Source of the DNA: Maricaulis salignorans
GTDB lineage: Bacteria > Pseudomonadota > Alphaproteobacteria > Caulobacterales > Aquidulcibacteraceae
Length of the DNA: 64,000 nt
NCBI GenBank assembly: GCA_945891505.1
Contig: CAMDDL010000008.1
Span: 28,771-92,770, forward strand
Direction of reading: 5' to 3'
A program made the translations under genes and the position numbers. Of this stretch, positions 1 through 8,043 are shown piece after piece; the first letter of the stretch is position 1; every line of letters starts with the position of its first letter. Under the pieces are notes generated by a model. It did no database searches, was not told the DNA's origin, and worked only from the letters and a program-made list of their open reading frames with translations.

Positions 1-82
1 CTGCGGCCAATAGGGCGATTAGATACAAGGCGAGCTTGGATGCAACGCCCAAATAGATAAATAGCCCGCCCCCATCGTCCAT
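1..82 (-). CDS. copD: CopD-family copper resistance membrane protein, N-terminal fragment
   Basis: Only the first 27 codons lie in the window; the rest is beyond base 1. The start codon is 17 bases after the stop of the copC-like gene. The visible peptide starts MDDGGGLFIYLGVASK and runs into a hydrophobic stretch (LALYLIALLAA), which fits the first membrane helix of a CopD inner-membrane protein. CopD proteins are thought to move copper across the inner membrane together with periplasmic CopC. The call rests mainly on its position after copC in a copper operon, since so little sequence is visible. Another small membrane protein cannot be excluded. Confidence 0.55.
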   Translation of the reverse strand, partial: MDDGGGLFIYLGVASKLALYLIALLAA

Positions 83-99
83 GCGCTAAAGCCTAAAAA

Positions 100-813
100 T
101 TAGCGAACGCGAAAGCGCACAGTGCCGCCCATCGTGTGATCGCCAGCGTCGGCCCCCCAAGTCAGCGTGTAGCTATCTGCCTCAAGGCGGGGGAACGTGA
201 TGTCGGCTGTGTTTGTGGGAGCCGTGCCCGTGGGCAAGCGAACGGGGATTGTCTCCCCCGTAGCAACACTCAGCCGTGCCGAGGTGAGGCGCATGGCGTG
301 GGGAAAACTAATCCGCATCGATGTTGGAGCAGTGGTCAAGACCGCGCCATCGGCAATGCTGGTCGTGACACGCATGCTCACGCTATCATGTTTCATACCG
401 CCCATGCCGCCCATGCCAGCTGACTGGCCAGCACCACGCGCCGGAGCTGAAGCAGCCGCAGCGCCAATTGTGAAACTGGTCTTGGGTGCCATGGCATGAC
501 CGTCAGCTCCAATGGAGCGAAACGTCATCGTATAGGTTCCAGCAGGCAATCGCGGCAAAGGCACCGAGAATGTCGCGGCTGGGGATGTTCCGGCGCGGTA
601 CGTGATCGGAACGGCTTGGCCTGCACTATTGGTCAAGGTGACGCTGCCCATGCGAACGGGTTCATTGAATGTCACGCTGAAGCTCGTAGGCGCGCTAGCA
701 ACAGCCGCGCCGTCGGCAATTGAGGTTGCGGTAATCTTGGCGTGGGCGAATGCAGCCGAGGACGCAAAGAGCATGAGCGAGGCAGCTAAAGGCGCAAGTA
801 TCGTGCGAGACAT
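100..813 (-). CDS. copC: Periplasmic copper-binding protein with two tandem CopC domains
   Basis: Secreted CopC-family copper carrier of 237 aa. Residues 1-23 form a Sec signal peptide (cleavage after SSAAFA), which would leave His24 as the new N-terminus, as in CopC proteins that bind Cu(II) through the N-terminal amine and His. Asp104 and His106 (motif ADGHAM) fit the rest of that site. A Gly/Met-rich linker (GMGGMGGMKH) at about 130-142 leads to a second CopC-like beta domain (147-237) ending GDHTMGGTVRF. CopC is usually about 120 aa with one domain, so this is a tandem duplication; the second copy cannot have a free N-terminal His. A GAAGGA Shine-Dalgarno precedes the ATG. Last complete gene of the metal operon, followed by copD. 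Confidence 0.85.
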   Translation of the reverse strand: MSRTILAPLAASLMLFASSAAFAHAKITATSIADGAAVASAPTSFSVTFNEPVRMGSVTLTNSAGQAVPITYRAGTSPAATFSVPLPRLPAGTYTMTFRSIGADGHAMAPKTSFTIGAAAASAPARGAGQSAGMGGMGGMKHDSVSMRVTTSIADGAVLTTAPTSMRISFPHAMRLTSARLSVATGETIPVRLPTGTAPTNTADITFPRLEADSYTLTWGADAGDHTMGGTVRFRVR

Positions 814-834
814 GAGCGGGTTCCTTCGTCCGGC

Positions 835-2259
835 CTAATGGCCTTGGTGGTTCATGGGAGGGGGAAAGGTGTTAGCTTTGGCGACAGTCTTGGCGCTTGG
901 CGCGATCGAAGGGTTGCCAATTCCGTCTCGCGCGATTTCGGTTGGCGTTGCGGCACGTGGTTCGGTTCCGGGCGGGTTTTCATACCAGCCTGGATCGCCA
1001 TAGCTGGTGATCCCGTCACGTACCTTAACAATGGTCATTAGCCCGCCCATCGGGATATAGCCGCGCGGACCTTCGCCTCCGACCATCGGGACAGAATTTT
1101 CGGGTACCGGCATATGGCCAGAGGTAACGTGTTGCCCATGATCGCCCATCCCGGTCGTCCCCATCACCATTGTGCCGGGGATCAAGTCTTTTACCCGCGC
1201 CTCAAGCTGGGCGGGATCAACGCCAATCACATTGGGAAGGCCGTGGCCCATCTGGTTCATAATGTGGTGGAGCATGTGACAATGCATGCTCCAATCCCCA
1301 ACATAATCGGCATCAAATTCAACGGTGCGTGTCGTGCCGACCGGGACCAAAACGGTGGTCTCGGGCCATTGGCCAGCAGGCGGAATAACGCCGCCATCTG
1401 TTTCCACGATCTTCCAAGAATAGCCATGAATATGCATCGGGTGATGGTTCTGCATCCCCAAATTCCCAAACCGGATGCGAACCTTTTGCCCAGTGCGGAC
1501 AACTAAGGGTGCGGTCGCTGGAAACACTTTCCCGTTCATAGTGAAAATGTTGAAGTCCGTCATCTCATTTGGATCAGGCCTGCGAGAGCCTGGGATGATT
1601 TTCCACTCGTGCAGCAAAATCGCAAAATCTCGCGCGGCTGGGTTGGGCTGGCGACGCCTTGGGTGGATGATGAAAAGACCCGTTAAGCCAAGGCCCATCT
1701 GCGCCATCTCGTCATGATGGGCATGAAACATTTGCGTGCCATATTGAACGAGCGGAAACTCATAGACCCACGTTTCGCCCGGCGGAATATTTGGCTGGGA
1801 CAAGCCGCCGACCCCATCCATCCCTGACGGCAGGATGAAGCCGTGCCAGTGAACAGAGGTGGGTGCGCGCAATTTGTTCGTCACGTAGATGCGAACTTGA
1901 TCCCCCTCGACCGCCTCAATCGCAGCACCGGCACCGACACCGTTAAAGCCCCAAACACGCGCGGTTAGACCGGGCATAAATTCGTGATCGAATTCATCGA
2001 TCACAATCTCAAAGATCTTTACCCCGTCGCGCACAATGAAGGGCAGCTTATAACCGTTTGGAATCTCCGTGGGCTGATAATCAACCCCAGGACGACCCGG
2101 CGCATAGGTTCCAGGGTGCGGCACGCTAGTCGCATGGCTGCCCTTGGCATAAGCCAACTTGGGCAGAAGTGGGGCTACGACACTGCCCGCCAGCAGTGCG
2201 CCCGTGGCATGACGGCGACTAAGGGAGGCTTGCGTTGGATGGGCTGTGAGATGGGTCAT
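835..2259 (-). CDS. Multicopper oxidase (periplasmic copper oxidase)
   Basis: 474 aa multicopper oxidase, probably oxidising Cu(I) to the less toxic Cu(II) in the periplasm. All four copper motifs are visible: HWH at 137-139, HAHH at 179-182, HPMHIH at 273-278 and HCHMLHHIMNQM at 326-337. The last supplies Cys327, His332 and Met337 for the type 1 copper. The N-terminus carries SRRHATGALLAG, a twin-arginine-like signal, which suits export of a folded copper enzyme. The reading frame stays open upstream into the TolC gene, but ATG 2259 has a clear AAGGAG seven bases ahead and gives a normal signal peptide, so I use it. It lies 10 bases after the TolC-family gene and 21 before copC. It is shorter than Pseudomonas CopA (about 600 aa) and lacks its Met-rich repeats. 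Confidence 0.9.
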   Translation of the reverse strand: MTHLTAHPTQASLSRRHATGALLAGSVVAPLLPKLAYAKGSHATSVPHPGTYAPGRPGVDYQPTEIPNGYKLPFIVRDGVKIFEIVIDEFDHEFMPGLTARVWGFNGVGAGAAIEAVEGDQVRIYVTNKLRAPTSVHWHGFILPSGMDGVGGLSQPNIPPGETWVYEFPLVQYGTQMFHAHHDEMAQMGLGLTGLFIIHPRRRQPNPAARDFAILLHEWKIIPGSRRPDPNEMTDFNIFTMNGKVFPATAPLVVRTGQKVRIRFGNLGMQNHHPMHIHGYSWKIVETDGGVIPPAGQWPETTVLVPVGTTRTVEFDADYVGDWSMHCHMLHHIMNQMGHGLPNVIGVDPAQLEARVKDLIPGTMVMGTTGMGDHGQHVTSGHMPVPENSVPMVGGEGPRGYIPMGGLMTIVKVRDGITSYGDPGWYENPPGTEPRAATPTEIARDGIGNPSIAPSAKTVAKANTFPPPMNHQGH

Positions 2260-2269
2260 CGAGCGCTCC

Positions 2270-3724
2270 TTAATGGCCAGCTGCAGGTTTCGGCATTTGC
2301 GTGGTGTCGACTTGAGCCAAGGGTTGGCTTCCACCGCGTCCACCTTGGCGCAGGAGATCAAGATTGGCTTGCGCAATCCAATAGTCACGGGTGGCATCAA
2401 TCGACATGCGTCCAGCGTCTAGGCGCGCGCGCTTGGCCTCCAGCAATTGAAAAATCCCCAACTGCATGGCGTTGAAGTTCAATTGGGTGCTAGTAAATAC
2501 TTGCGCAGATAGAGGCAAAATCACTTCACGACGTTCAATTGCCATTTGGCGCGTTGCTTCGGCCATCGCCGCTGCGGATCTGGCCTCTGCCCCCAACTCA
2601 AGCTCAAGGCTGGCAAGGTTGGCATTGGCCAATGTCATCGCGCTTTCAGCCCGCAGCCTTGTGCTGGTCCCCAGTCCAAAAACGGGAAGGCCGACACCTA
2701 TACCAAACCCGCGCTTCCAAATGCCATCGCGCTCGCGCTCTCCCGAGAGCTCAAGACCCGGAAGGAGTGAGGCAATGCCGGATGTGCTGCGCACTGCCCG
2801 CGCCGCTTGCAACATGGCTTTTGCTGTCGCCACATCTGTGCTGGCAGTTACGACCTCTGCCACCACAGCATCCACGACAATTGCTTCCTCTGGTGGTGCG
2901 GGTAGCCGCCGTGCCGCGCTCCAGCTTTGACGCTGATCTTCCGACAAGCCAAGGGCTGCATTAACACGCTCTCGGGCTGGGATCAGGCGCGCCTCTGCCT
3001 GCCGCAACGTTAGAGCCATTTCTGCCGCAAAAAGCCTTTCACGTTCGACATCCAGCGGTGCGCTATTGCCCGCAGCAAAGATCGCTTCGGCTGCCACAAG
3101 CGCTGCTTGGCTGGCATCATTCGCCTGGCGCATAAGGTCTAGGTTTTGGTTGGCGGCAATGAACTCAATCATGGCAATGCGCGCATTAGCTGCGACCATC
3201 AATGTCTCACCAATGGCACGCGCTTTGGCCGCTTCCCAGCCGCCTTGCGCCGCGTTTCGTCTGGCGGGCAGAGTCAGGAGCGACATTAGGTCAATCCCAA
3301 AGCCATATTTCAGGATATCGGTCTCGGGCGCCTTGGGAACCAAACGCGCGGCATGAATCACGGGGTTTGACGGAAGAACGCCATCGAGAAAATCGGCACG
3401 CGCAACCCCCAATTCCGCATAGGCCATCTGAACCCGGGGATTATTCGCTATCGCAATGCGTGCTGCAGTCTCGGGCGTGATGGGTTCAGCCAATAAGGCA
3501 GCAACACGGTCAGAGACTTCTTTCGAACTGCGACCATCGAAACTTGGTCTTTCGCCGATTGCTTGTTCTATGCGCGCGCCTAACAAGTCTTGCTCGCCCG
3601 CTGGCAAAGTTGCGCACCCCGATAGATATGCCGAGCCCACTAAAGTGAGGATAAGCGTAGATCGACGAAGGCGACAAATCATAGGTGAGACGGCTTTCAA
3701 CATTGCGATATCTGCAAGACGCAC
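2270..3724 (-). CDS. TolC-family outer-membrane efflux lipoprotein
   Basis: Outer-membrane efflux protein (OEP/TolC family), 484 aa from the GTG used here. A lipobox (LSGC, Cys37) predicts a lipid-anchored channel of the CusC/CzcC type. The rest is helical, with two OEP repeats and typical heptad-like stretches such as ARAIGETLMVAANARIAMIEF. No inner-membrane RND pump or membrane-fusion gene follows; the next genes are the multicopper oxidase, CopC and CopD, so the partner pump must be elsewhere or the protein works in a pump-free periplasmic detoxification route. The start is uncertain: GTG 3724 has GAGGGA 12 bases ahead, while ATG 3682 would give a more usual 22-residue signal peptide. The gene begins 16 bases after the sigma factor stop. 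Confidence 0.85.
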   Translation of the reverse strand: MRLADIAMLKAVSPMICRLRRSTLILTLVGSAYLSGCATLPAGEQDLLGARIEQAIGERPSFDGRSSKEVSDRVAALLAEPITPETAARIAIANNPRVQMAYAELGVARADFLDGVLPSNPVIHAARLVPKAPETDILKYGFGIDLMSLLTLPARRNAAQGGWEAAKARAIGETLMVAANARIAMIEFIAANQNLDLMRQANDASQAALVAAEAIFAAGNSAPLDVERERLFAAEMALTLRQAEARLIPARERVNAALGLSEDQRQSWSAARRLPAPPEEAIVVDAVVAEVVTASTDVATAKAMLQAARAVRSTSGIASLLPGLELSGERERDGIWKRGFGIGVGLPVFGLGTSTRLRAESAMTLANANLASLELELGAEARSAAAMAEATRQMAIERREVILPLSAQVFTSTQLNFNAMQLGIFQLLEAKRARLDAGRMSIDATRDYWIAQANLDLLRQGGRGGSQPLAQVDTTQMPKPAAGH

Positions 3725-3740
3725 AAGAGTTCTAAATCCC

Positions 3741-4337
3741 TCACACTGTGGGCGCTATAGGCCATTTTTTGCGCAGCATCTGTTTGGCGCGCGCGACGCG
3801 GGTTTCCACTGCTTTTTGACTTAAGCCCAGAACAACCGCCGCCTCTTTCTGGCCCAAGCCTTCCAGAGCGCATAAAATGAGCGGCCCTTTCAGGCCAGTG
3901 GGAAGCTGGGCAATCAAATGTTCCAAGGTTTCAAGGTCATTCGTTTGACCGGTAGGATCCAACTGGGGCGTGGCTTGATCACGGGCTGGATCAAACGGGA
4001 TCGCCGAAAAGAAAAATCCTCGCACGGCGCGTCTTCGCGACCAGTCCCGGCAGGCGTTTAATGTCGCGCGGCGAAGGAATGCCCCAACATCCCTTGGAAC
4101 AGAGGAACCTTCCGTCTCTGGCTTAGTCAGGGTCCGCCAGAAGGCCACAAATACCTCTTGGACGATGTCCTCGCTTTCGCCCGCATCACCCGTATATCGT
4201 TTTGCAATGCGCCAAAGCGGCTGCTGCCACTGACGCATCAGGGCACCATAGGCAGCTTTGTCGCCAGCTGCCGCCTGCGCGGCCAGGGCAAGGCTATCCG
4301 TCACCGGTTCAGGAGGATCAAGGGGCCTTTTGGCCAT
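3741..4337 (-). CDS. ECF-type RNA polymerase sigma factor of a CnrH-like metal-response trio
   Basis: About 198 aa extracytoplasmic-function sigma factor. Region 2 is visible as WRIAKRYTGDAGESEDIVQE and region 4 as LGLSQKAVETRVARAKQMLR, a helix-turn-helix. The N-terminal part of the longest frame lies inside the sensor gene, so I start at ATG 4337 (MAKRPLD), which overlaps the sensor stop by 20 bases and has a GGTGGGG ahead; translational coupling is likely. Gene order membrane anti-sigma, periplasmic sensor, sigma factor matches cnrYXH of Cupriavidus, where metal binding by CnrX frees CnrH from CnrY. Here the sigma gene is followed directly by copper-type effectors, so the operon is probably autoregulated. 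Confidence 0.88.
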   Translation of the reverse strand: MAKRPLDPPEPVTDSLALAAQAAAGDKAAYGALMRQWQQPLWRIAKRYTGDAGESEDIVQEVFVAFWRTLTKPETEGSSVPRDVGAFLRRATLNACRDWSRRRAVRGFFFSAIPFDPARDQATPQLDPTGQTNDLETLEHLIAQLPTGLKGPLILCALEGLGQKEAAVVLGLSQKAVETRVARAKQMLRKKWPIAPTV

Positions 4338-4794
4338 CAGGGTTCGCCCCACCCGAAGCCAAAAGTGCATCACGAACTTGGCGATCGAATTCGACTTGTT
4401 GTTCTGGCGTCAAAATGGCGCGCATGTCGAAAACATGCTCGACGCTCACCTTTTGCAAAGCTCCCATCGCATAGTGAAAATGATCGATCGCAGCCTGCAC
4501 TTTGGGCGTAAAGGCTTTGTCTGCGCCAATGGCATCAGCCAATTCTCGGTTTGCAGCAGCCATCTCACCCTCGAGGCGATCCTTCTCGACCTTAAAGTCT
4601 GCCTCTAAGAGATGGAGCTTTTCATTTTGGTTGGCATTGAGCTTCAAGGTTTGATGCATCCGCTCGTGCAAGCTCTGCGCTGGCAAAGCGGCATTCATGG
4701 TTCGACCATGCAACCACGCACCGCCAAAGCCTGCCGCCAAAGCAAATAGACCAATCGCTGTCCCTACGATTGCAAGCCGCACGCCTGACGCCAT
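4318..4794 (-). CDS. CnrX-like periplasmic heavy-metal sensor
   Basis: 158 aa protein of the Metal_resist/CnrX family with one N-terminal membrane segment (about 5-28) and a helical periplasmic domain. His43, His47, Glu64, His120 and Met124 occupy the same spacing (HxxxH, +17 E, HxxxM) that I recall for the nickel/cobalt ligands of CnrX (His42, His46, Glu63, His119, Met123). This is a strong sign of a working metal-sensing site. Periplasmic metal would change its contact with the membrane protein encoded just upstream and release the sigma factor encoded just downstream. ATG 4794 lies three bases after the upstream stop and has GGGAGAG ahead. The signal metal is not proven: the ligands suggest Ni/Co, the operon content suggests copper. 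Confidence 0.85.
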   Translation of the reverse strand: MASGVRLAIVGTAIGLFALAAGFGGAWLHGRTMNAALPAQSLHERMHQTLKLNANQNEKLHLLEADFKVEKDRLEGEMAAANRELADAIGADKAFTPKVQAAIDHFHYAMGALQKVSVEHVFDMRAILTPEQQVEFDRQVRDALLASGGANPDGQKAP

Positions 4795-4797
4795 CGC

Positions 4798-5136
4798 TCA
4801 CTCTCCCAAAATGCTGGAGGGTGCACGAGGGCCAACCTCGCCCACCCAACTGCTCATAGCTGCGGACTGTGAAGGGGCAGCCCCAAACTGAACCGGCTTG
4901 GTCAAGTCTGCGACGGCAAAACCAATCAAGGCGGCCAAACCCATAAGGCTTAAGGTGCCTTGCCACCCAAATAGCTGCCCGAAGATCAGAGTACCGATGC
5001 CTTGGCCAGCCAATGCCACCTCATCTTCGCGCTGGTTTGCCGCAAGTCGCGTCCAAACACGCCGCTCCAGGTCGACTGGCGCATGCGTGTCGCGACCCAA
5101 CCTATTCAAAAGCTGATCCAGATCCTGGTCATGCAT
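4798..5136 (-). CDS. Small membrane protein, probable CnrY-like anti-sigma factor
   Basis: 112 aa. An acidic/basic N-terminal cytoplasmic part (MHDQDLDQLLNRLGRD, then DLERRVWTRLAANQ) of about 45 residues precedes a hydrophobic segment (about 46-75) and a short outer tail. The layout matches small anti-sigma proteins of the CnrY type, in which a short N-terminal helix holds the sigma factor and one membrane helix links to the periplasmic sensor. Sequence similarity in this group is low, so the call relies on size, topology and being first in a Y-X-H-ordered operon. AGGAG eight bases before ATG supports the start. It could instead be an unrelated small membrane protein. Confidence 0.65.
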   Translation of the reverse strand: MHDQDLDQLLNRLGRDTHAPVDLERRVWTRLAANQREDEVALAGQGIGTLIFGQLFGWQGTLSLMGLAALIGFAVADLTKPVQFGAAPSQSAAMSSWVGEVGPRAPSSILGE

Positions 5137-5216
5137 CTCAAACGCTCCTATCGCGGCTTCCTACACCAACTAGACGCAATCCCCCACGAATTCCCTCACC
5201 CAATTGAGCGATCATG

Positions 5217-5222
5217 GGTTCC
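5217..5222 (-). promoter_or_regulatory. Possible ECF -35 element of the metal operon
   Basis: Reads GGAACC on the minus strand, the core of many ECF sigma -35 elements, and lies in the leader of the operon that encodes its own ECF factor. The -10 region 16 bases on (GGTGAG) is not typical. Weak candidate only. Confidence 0.22.
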
Positions 5223-5315
5223 ACGGAGTGAGTTTAGTTCTGGAAACATCGGTTCTTTATATCAACCAACGGGATAAGGGTTTTGTCCGCTTTGGAGGTG
5301 TTCGTTGATCGGGCG

Positions 5316-5414
5316 CTAGGTCGTGCTTTGGCGCGTTTGAGACTGTCGGCATTTCCGCAGAACTTGGCCGATTGCGGAGGATCTGGTTTCTGGGGGGTCA
5401 TCAATTTTGGCCAT
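5316..5414 (-). pseudogene. Possible remnant of a helix-turn-helix regulator (32 codons)
   Basis: A short minus-strand frame starts with ATG 5414 and stops at 5316. Its middle, SSAIGQVLRKCRQSQTRQS, resembles the first helix of XRE/Cro-type regulators, then the frame ends. No continuation is recognisable in the other frames. It sits 55 bases after the rhamnosidase stop on the same strand. It may be a decayed regulator or chance. Very tentative. Confidence 0.15.
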
Positions 5415-5469
5415 GCGAAAGGACTCCGCCTATCGCAAAATTTTCCAAAAGGGAGGTGTCCAAGGAGCC

Positions 5470-8043
5470 TCAGCCTTGAGATGACCTTCGATAGCGAGCT
5501 TGCGCAAAACCATCGGAATTAGCTACCAGATCGCCGGATATATGACGCAGGCCTGCAGCCGTCGTCATGTGTAGGGCAGTTCCAGCGGGGCCTTGGACGC
5601 GCGCGAGAAAGCCGTCAGCTTCGCGGGTTAGTTCAACATGAACATCGCCGACTGGGGTTGGAAAAACGCCCGACGCGTGATCGAGATTTGCCAAGTTCGG
5701 CGCGACACCAATACTGAGATAACCCGGTGACAATGGATGAACGCCCAGCACCCTGCGACTTAATTGCCAAGTAGGCGAGGCAGAGAAGGCGTGGCAAAGG
5801 CTAGCCGTTGGTTCAAAGCTCTCCCATAAAGTGGTTGCGCCGCGCGCAAGCATCGGACCAAAACGCGCGCGCATCAGCTCAATAGCTGCGCCCAATTCGC
5901 CGCGTTCGGCCAAAGCCTCATAGACGAAGTGGCTGTAGAAGGTATTGGCGAGGACCACACCACTCTCAGGATCCAAGGTTTCGCCGCTATTGGCTATGGG
6001 CGGTGCGGCAGTGAAGGTCAGACGCGCCGCATCTGTAATACGCGCGATCGCAGAGGCCGCGCGGCTGTCAGGCATCTCGCCCCACAACATGAGAGCTGCA
6101 TTGGCATGTTGGGAAACACGCAATTCCTGTTTTCCAGTTGCAGGGTCAAGAACGTCCACATAGACCCCGCGCCGCTCATCCCAATGGAGATCATGCAATG
6201 CTGTTTGTGCCCTGAGCGCGCGGGCTCGATATGTAGCAGCGGCCCGACCCATGTCGCAGGCTTCACACAACGCGGCGGCGGCTTTCCAAGCGCCGACCAA
6301 TTGGGCATTCAAGGGAGCGGCAAAGCCATGGCGACCAACACCAGCCCAGTCCATGAAATGCCAATAGGGCATACTTGGTATAAGCCCATTGTCGGCCAAT
6401 AGTCGCTCAAACCACGCCAAGGCCTTTTGGATCGAAGGCAAAATGGTCTCAATCGTCGCTAAATCCCCACTGTGCTGATAATGATCGCCTGCATTCAATA
6501 TCCACTGCAACGTCCAATCCGGGATCAAAAGTCGATCTGTATGATGGTCGCCGGGGGCAAACATTTGTGTCAGCCCGTCTGGTCGCTGGCTTTCCGCCGC
6601 TTGGCAAAGGAACTTCGCGTTTAACGGCACAATACTTGGCCCGAACGCCGCCCAACCCACAAGATTTTCAACGGTCGCATCACCCAGCCATTGGCGCTGC
6701 TCCCGGCTTGGACAATCCTCCCACCCATCATGCATACACATTTCAAGTGTATAGGCCCCTGTGGCCCAAAGCTGATTCAGAAATGGATCAGAGCAACTGA
6801 AACTTCCGCGTCTGTCGACAGGATAATTCTCAGTTTTGGCACCAAGGCCAGTCAAGGTTACACCGTCGGGGGCATTGCGAATAACAACTTGCATCCATCG
6901 GATCGCACACCATTCAAACCGCTCGAAGATTTGCTCACCAGGCCGCGCACTATACCGACAAATATGAGCATCGAGCCCAAGTAGCGGTGTCCGCGTAAGT
7001 CGCACATCTCCCTTTAGCCCAGCAGGGTCCCATTCACCGGGCAAATGCTCCGAGCAGGCAATCTCGATCATTTCGCCGCCCTTGGCGATCATTGAGACGC
7101 GCGGGCGTCCTGTGATGATGCGACCAAAATCCAGCAGAATGGAGACATCTTGCACAGACGTCGTCTTGATTGTGACATTGGCCTGCTCAGGCTTCAAAAG
7201 CCCTTCTGGATCAGAAACTGCGTCTTCAGCGCCAACCAGCAACGCTTCCTCATAGAGACGGCGCTCAATCGGTAGACTGGGATCAGGACGTTGCCCTTTG
7301 ATCCAAACAACGCGTTTTGCGCCTTCCAAACCATAGCGCATCGGTGGGATGCCGCGCGGTATAAGGGTCGGGAAAGGTTTGACTTCCAAACCGCCAAAGA
7401 AAGCCTCTGGTCCACCTCCTCCCGCCTGCAGGATTTGAGCCTCGTCCCATGCGGCATCATCAAAGTCCGGCTCCAACCAATGATCCGGCAACAGATTGGC
7501 ATCAAGGCTTTCGATAAATCCAAGGCCATGATTGATGCGCGGCGTTGCCTGCTCCCAAGCATGAGTTTCAATACAGCGCCACGCGCGATCGCTTATCAAG
7601 CGTTGTGTCGCGGATCGTGTCGTAATCTGTCCTTCAACCCAAAGGCCACCTTCGCCAAACACAGGATTCCACATACCTTTGACGCCTTCGTAAAAGGCAG
7701 TATCGACGCCATAGGTATGGATCAGAACACAGATTGCGTTCACGCCAATTTGCAGATGGGAATCGATTGACCAAGTATCATAGCGCTGAAACAGGGGGCT
7801 GCACCGAACCGGGCCGCGACCAATCTCGCTTCCATTGACGAATGCCACATAACGTCCGTCAACTGTGATCGAGAGCTCGGCCTGGGTCGGCACATCCGAG
7901 ACGTTCACCAACCGACGAAACAGAAACCACCGATTGGGCTTTTCTTTGCGCGCGCCGCGGCCGCGCGGGTCGACTAATTGACCTCTAGGATCAATAGGCT
8001 GTCGTGGCGACCAAATGAAGGGGGCAGACGGATTCAAACGCAT
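5470..8043 (-). CDS. GH78-like alpha-L-rhamnosidase
   Basis: 857 aa bacterial alpha-L-rhamnosidase, cleaving terminal alpha-L-rhamnose from glycans or glycosides. N-terminal beta domains (about 1-400, with RWFLFRRLVNVSD and the VDGRYVAFVNGSEIGRGP jelly-roll motif) precede the six-hairpin catalytic barrel (about 410-750). The family signature WEDCPSREQRQWLGDA at about residue 443 contains the acidic residues of the active site, and a short beta domain closes the protein. No signal peptide is visible, so the enzyme is probably cytoplasmic and acts on imported oligosaccharides or glycosides. It is last in a minus-strand run with an orphan HigA, a transporter and a secreted esterase. Length is normal for the family. 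Confidence 0.87.
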   Translation of the reverse strand: MRLNPSAPFIWSPRQPIDPRGQLVDPRGRGARKEKPNRWFLFRRLVNVSDVPTQAELSITVDGRYVAFVNGSEIGRGPVRCSPLFQRYDTWSIDSHLQIGVNAICVLIHTYGVDTAFYEGVKGMWNPVFGEGGLWVEGQITTRSATQRLISDRAWRCIETHAWEQATPRINHGLGFIESLDANLLPDHWLEPDFDDAAWDEAQILQAGGGGPEAFFGGLEVKPFPTLIPRGIPPMRYGLEGAKRVVWIKGQRPDPSLPIERRLYEEALLVGAEDAVSDPEGLLKPEQANVTIKTTSVQDVSILLDFGRIITGRPRVSMIAKGGEMIEIACSEHLPGEWDPAGLKGDVRLTRTPLLGLDAHICRYSARPGEQIFERFEWCAIRWMQVVIRNAPDGVTLTGLGAKTENYPVDRRGSFSCSDPFLNQLWATGAYTLEMCMHDGWEDCPSREQRQWLGDATVENLVGWAAFGPSIVPLNAKFLCQAAESQRPDGLTQMFAPGDHHTDRLLIPDWTLQWILNAGDHYQHSGDLATIETILPSIQKALAWFERLLADNGLIPSMPYWHFMDWAGVGRHGFAAPLNAQLVGAWKAAAALCEACDMGRAAATYRARALRAQTALHDLHWDERRGVYVDVLDPATGKQELRVSQHANAALMLWGEMPDSRAASAIARITDAARLTFTAAPPIANSGETLDPESGVVLANTFYSHFVYEALAERGELGAAIELMRARFGPMLARGATTLWESFEPTASLCHAFSASPTWQLSRRVLGVHPLSPGYLSIGVAPNLANLDHASGVFPTPVGDVHVELTREADGFLARVQGPAGTALHMTTAAGLRHISGDLVANSDGFAQARYRRSSQG

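Larger units (their letters stand above)
5137..5469. other. Intergenic region upstream of the metal operon
   Basis: 333 bases with no convincing gene. The part nearest 5137 must hold the promoter of the anti-sigma/sensor/sigma operon. A GGAACC hexamer on the minus strand (plus-strand 5217-5222), about 80 bases before the first start codon, resembles an ECF -35 element, but I cannot recognise a clear -10. The rest (about 5280-5469) is downstream of the rhamnosidase and contains a 32-codon minus-strand frame described separately. I see no good intrinsic terminator. Confidence 0.4.

Noticed and set aside
1984..2475. 163-codon plus-strand frame across the multicopper oxidase/TolC junction
   Set aside because: Antisense shadow of two well-supported genes.
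5283..5522. 79-codon plus-strand frame between the metal operon and the rhamnosidase end
   Set aside because: Runs antisense into the rhamnosidase, has no recognisable domain and no convincing ribosome site.
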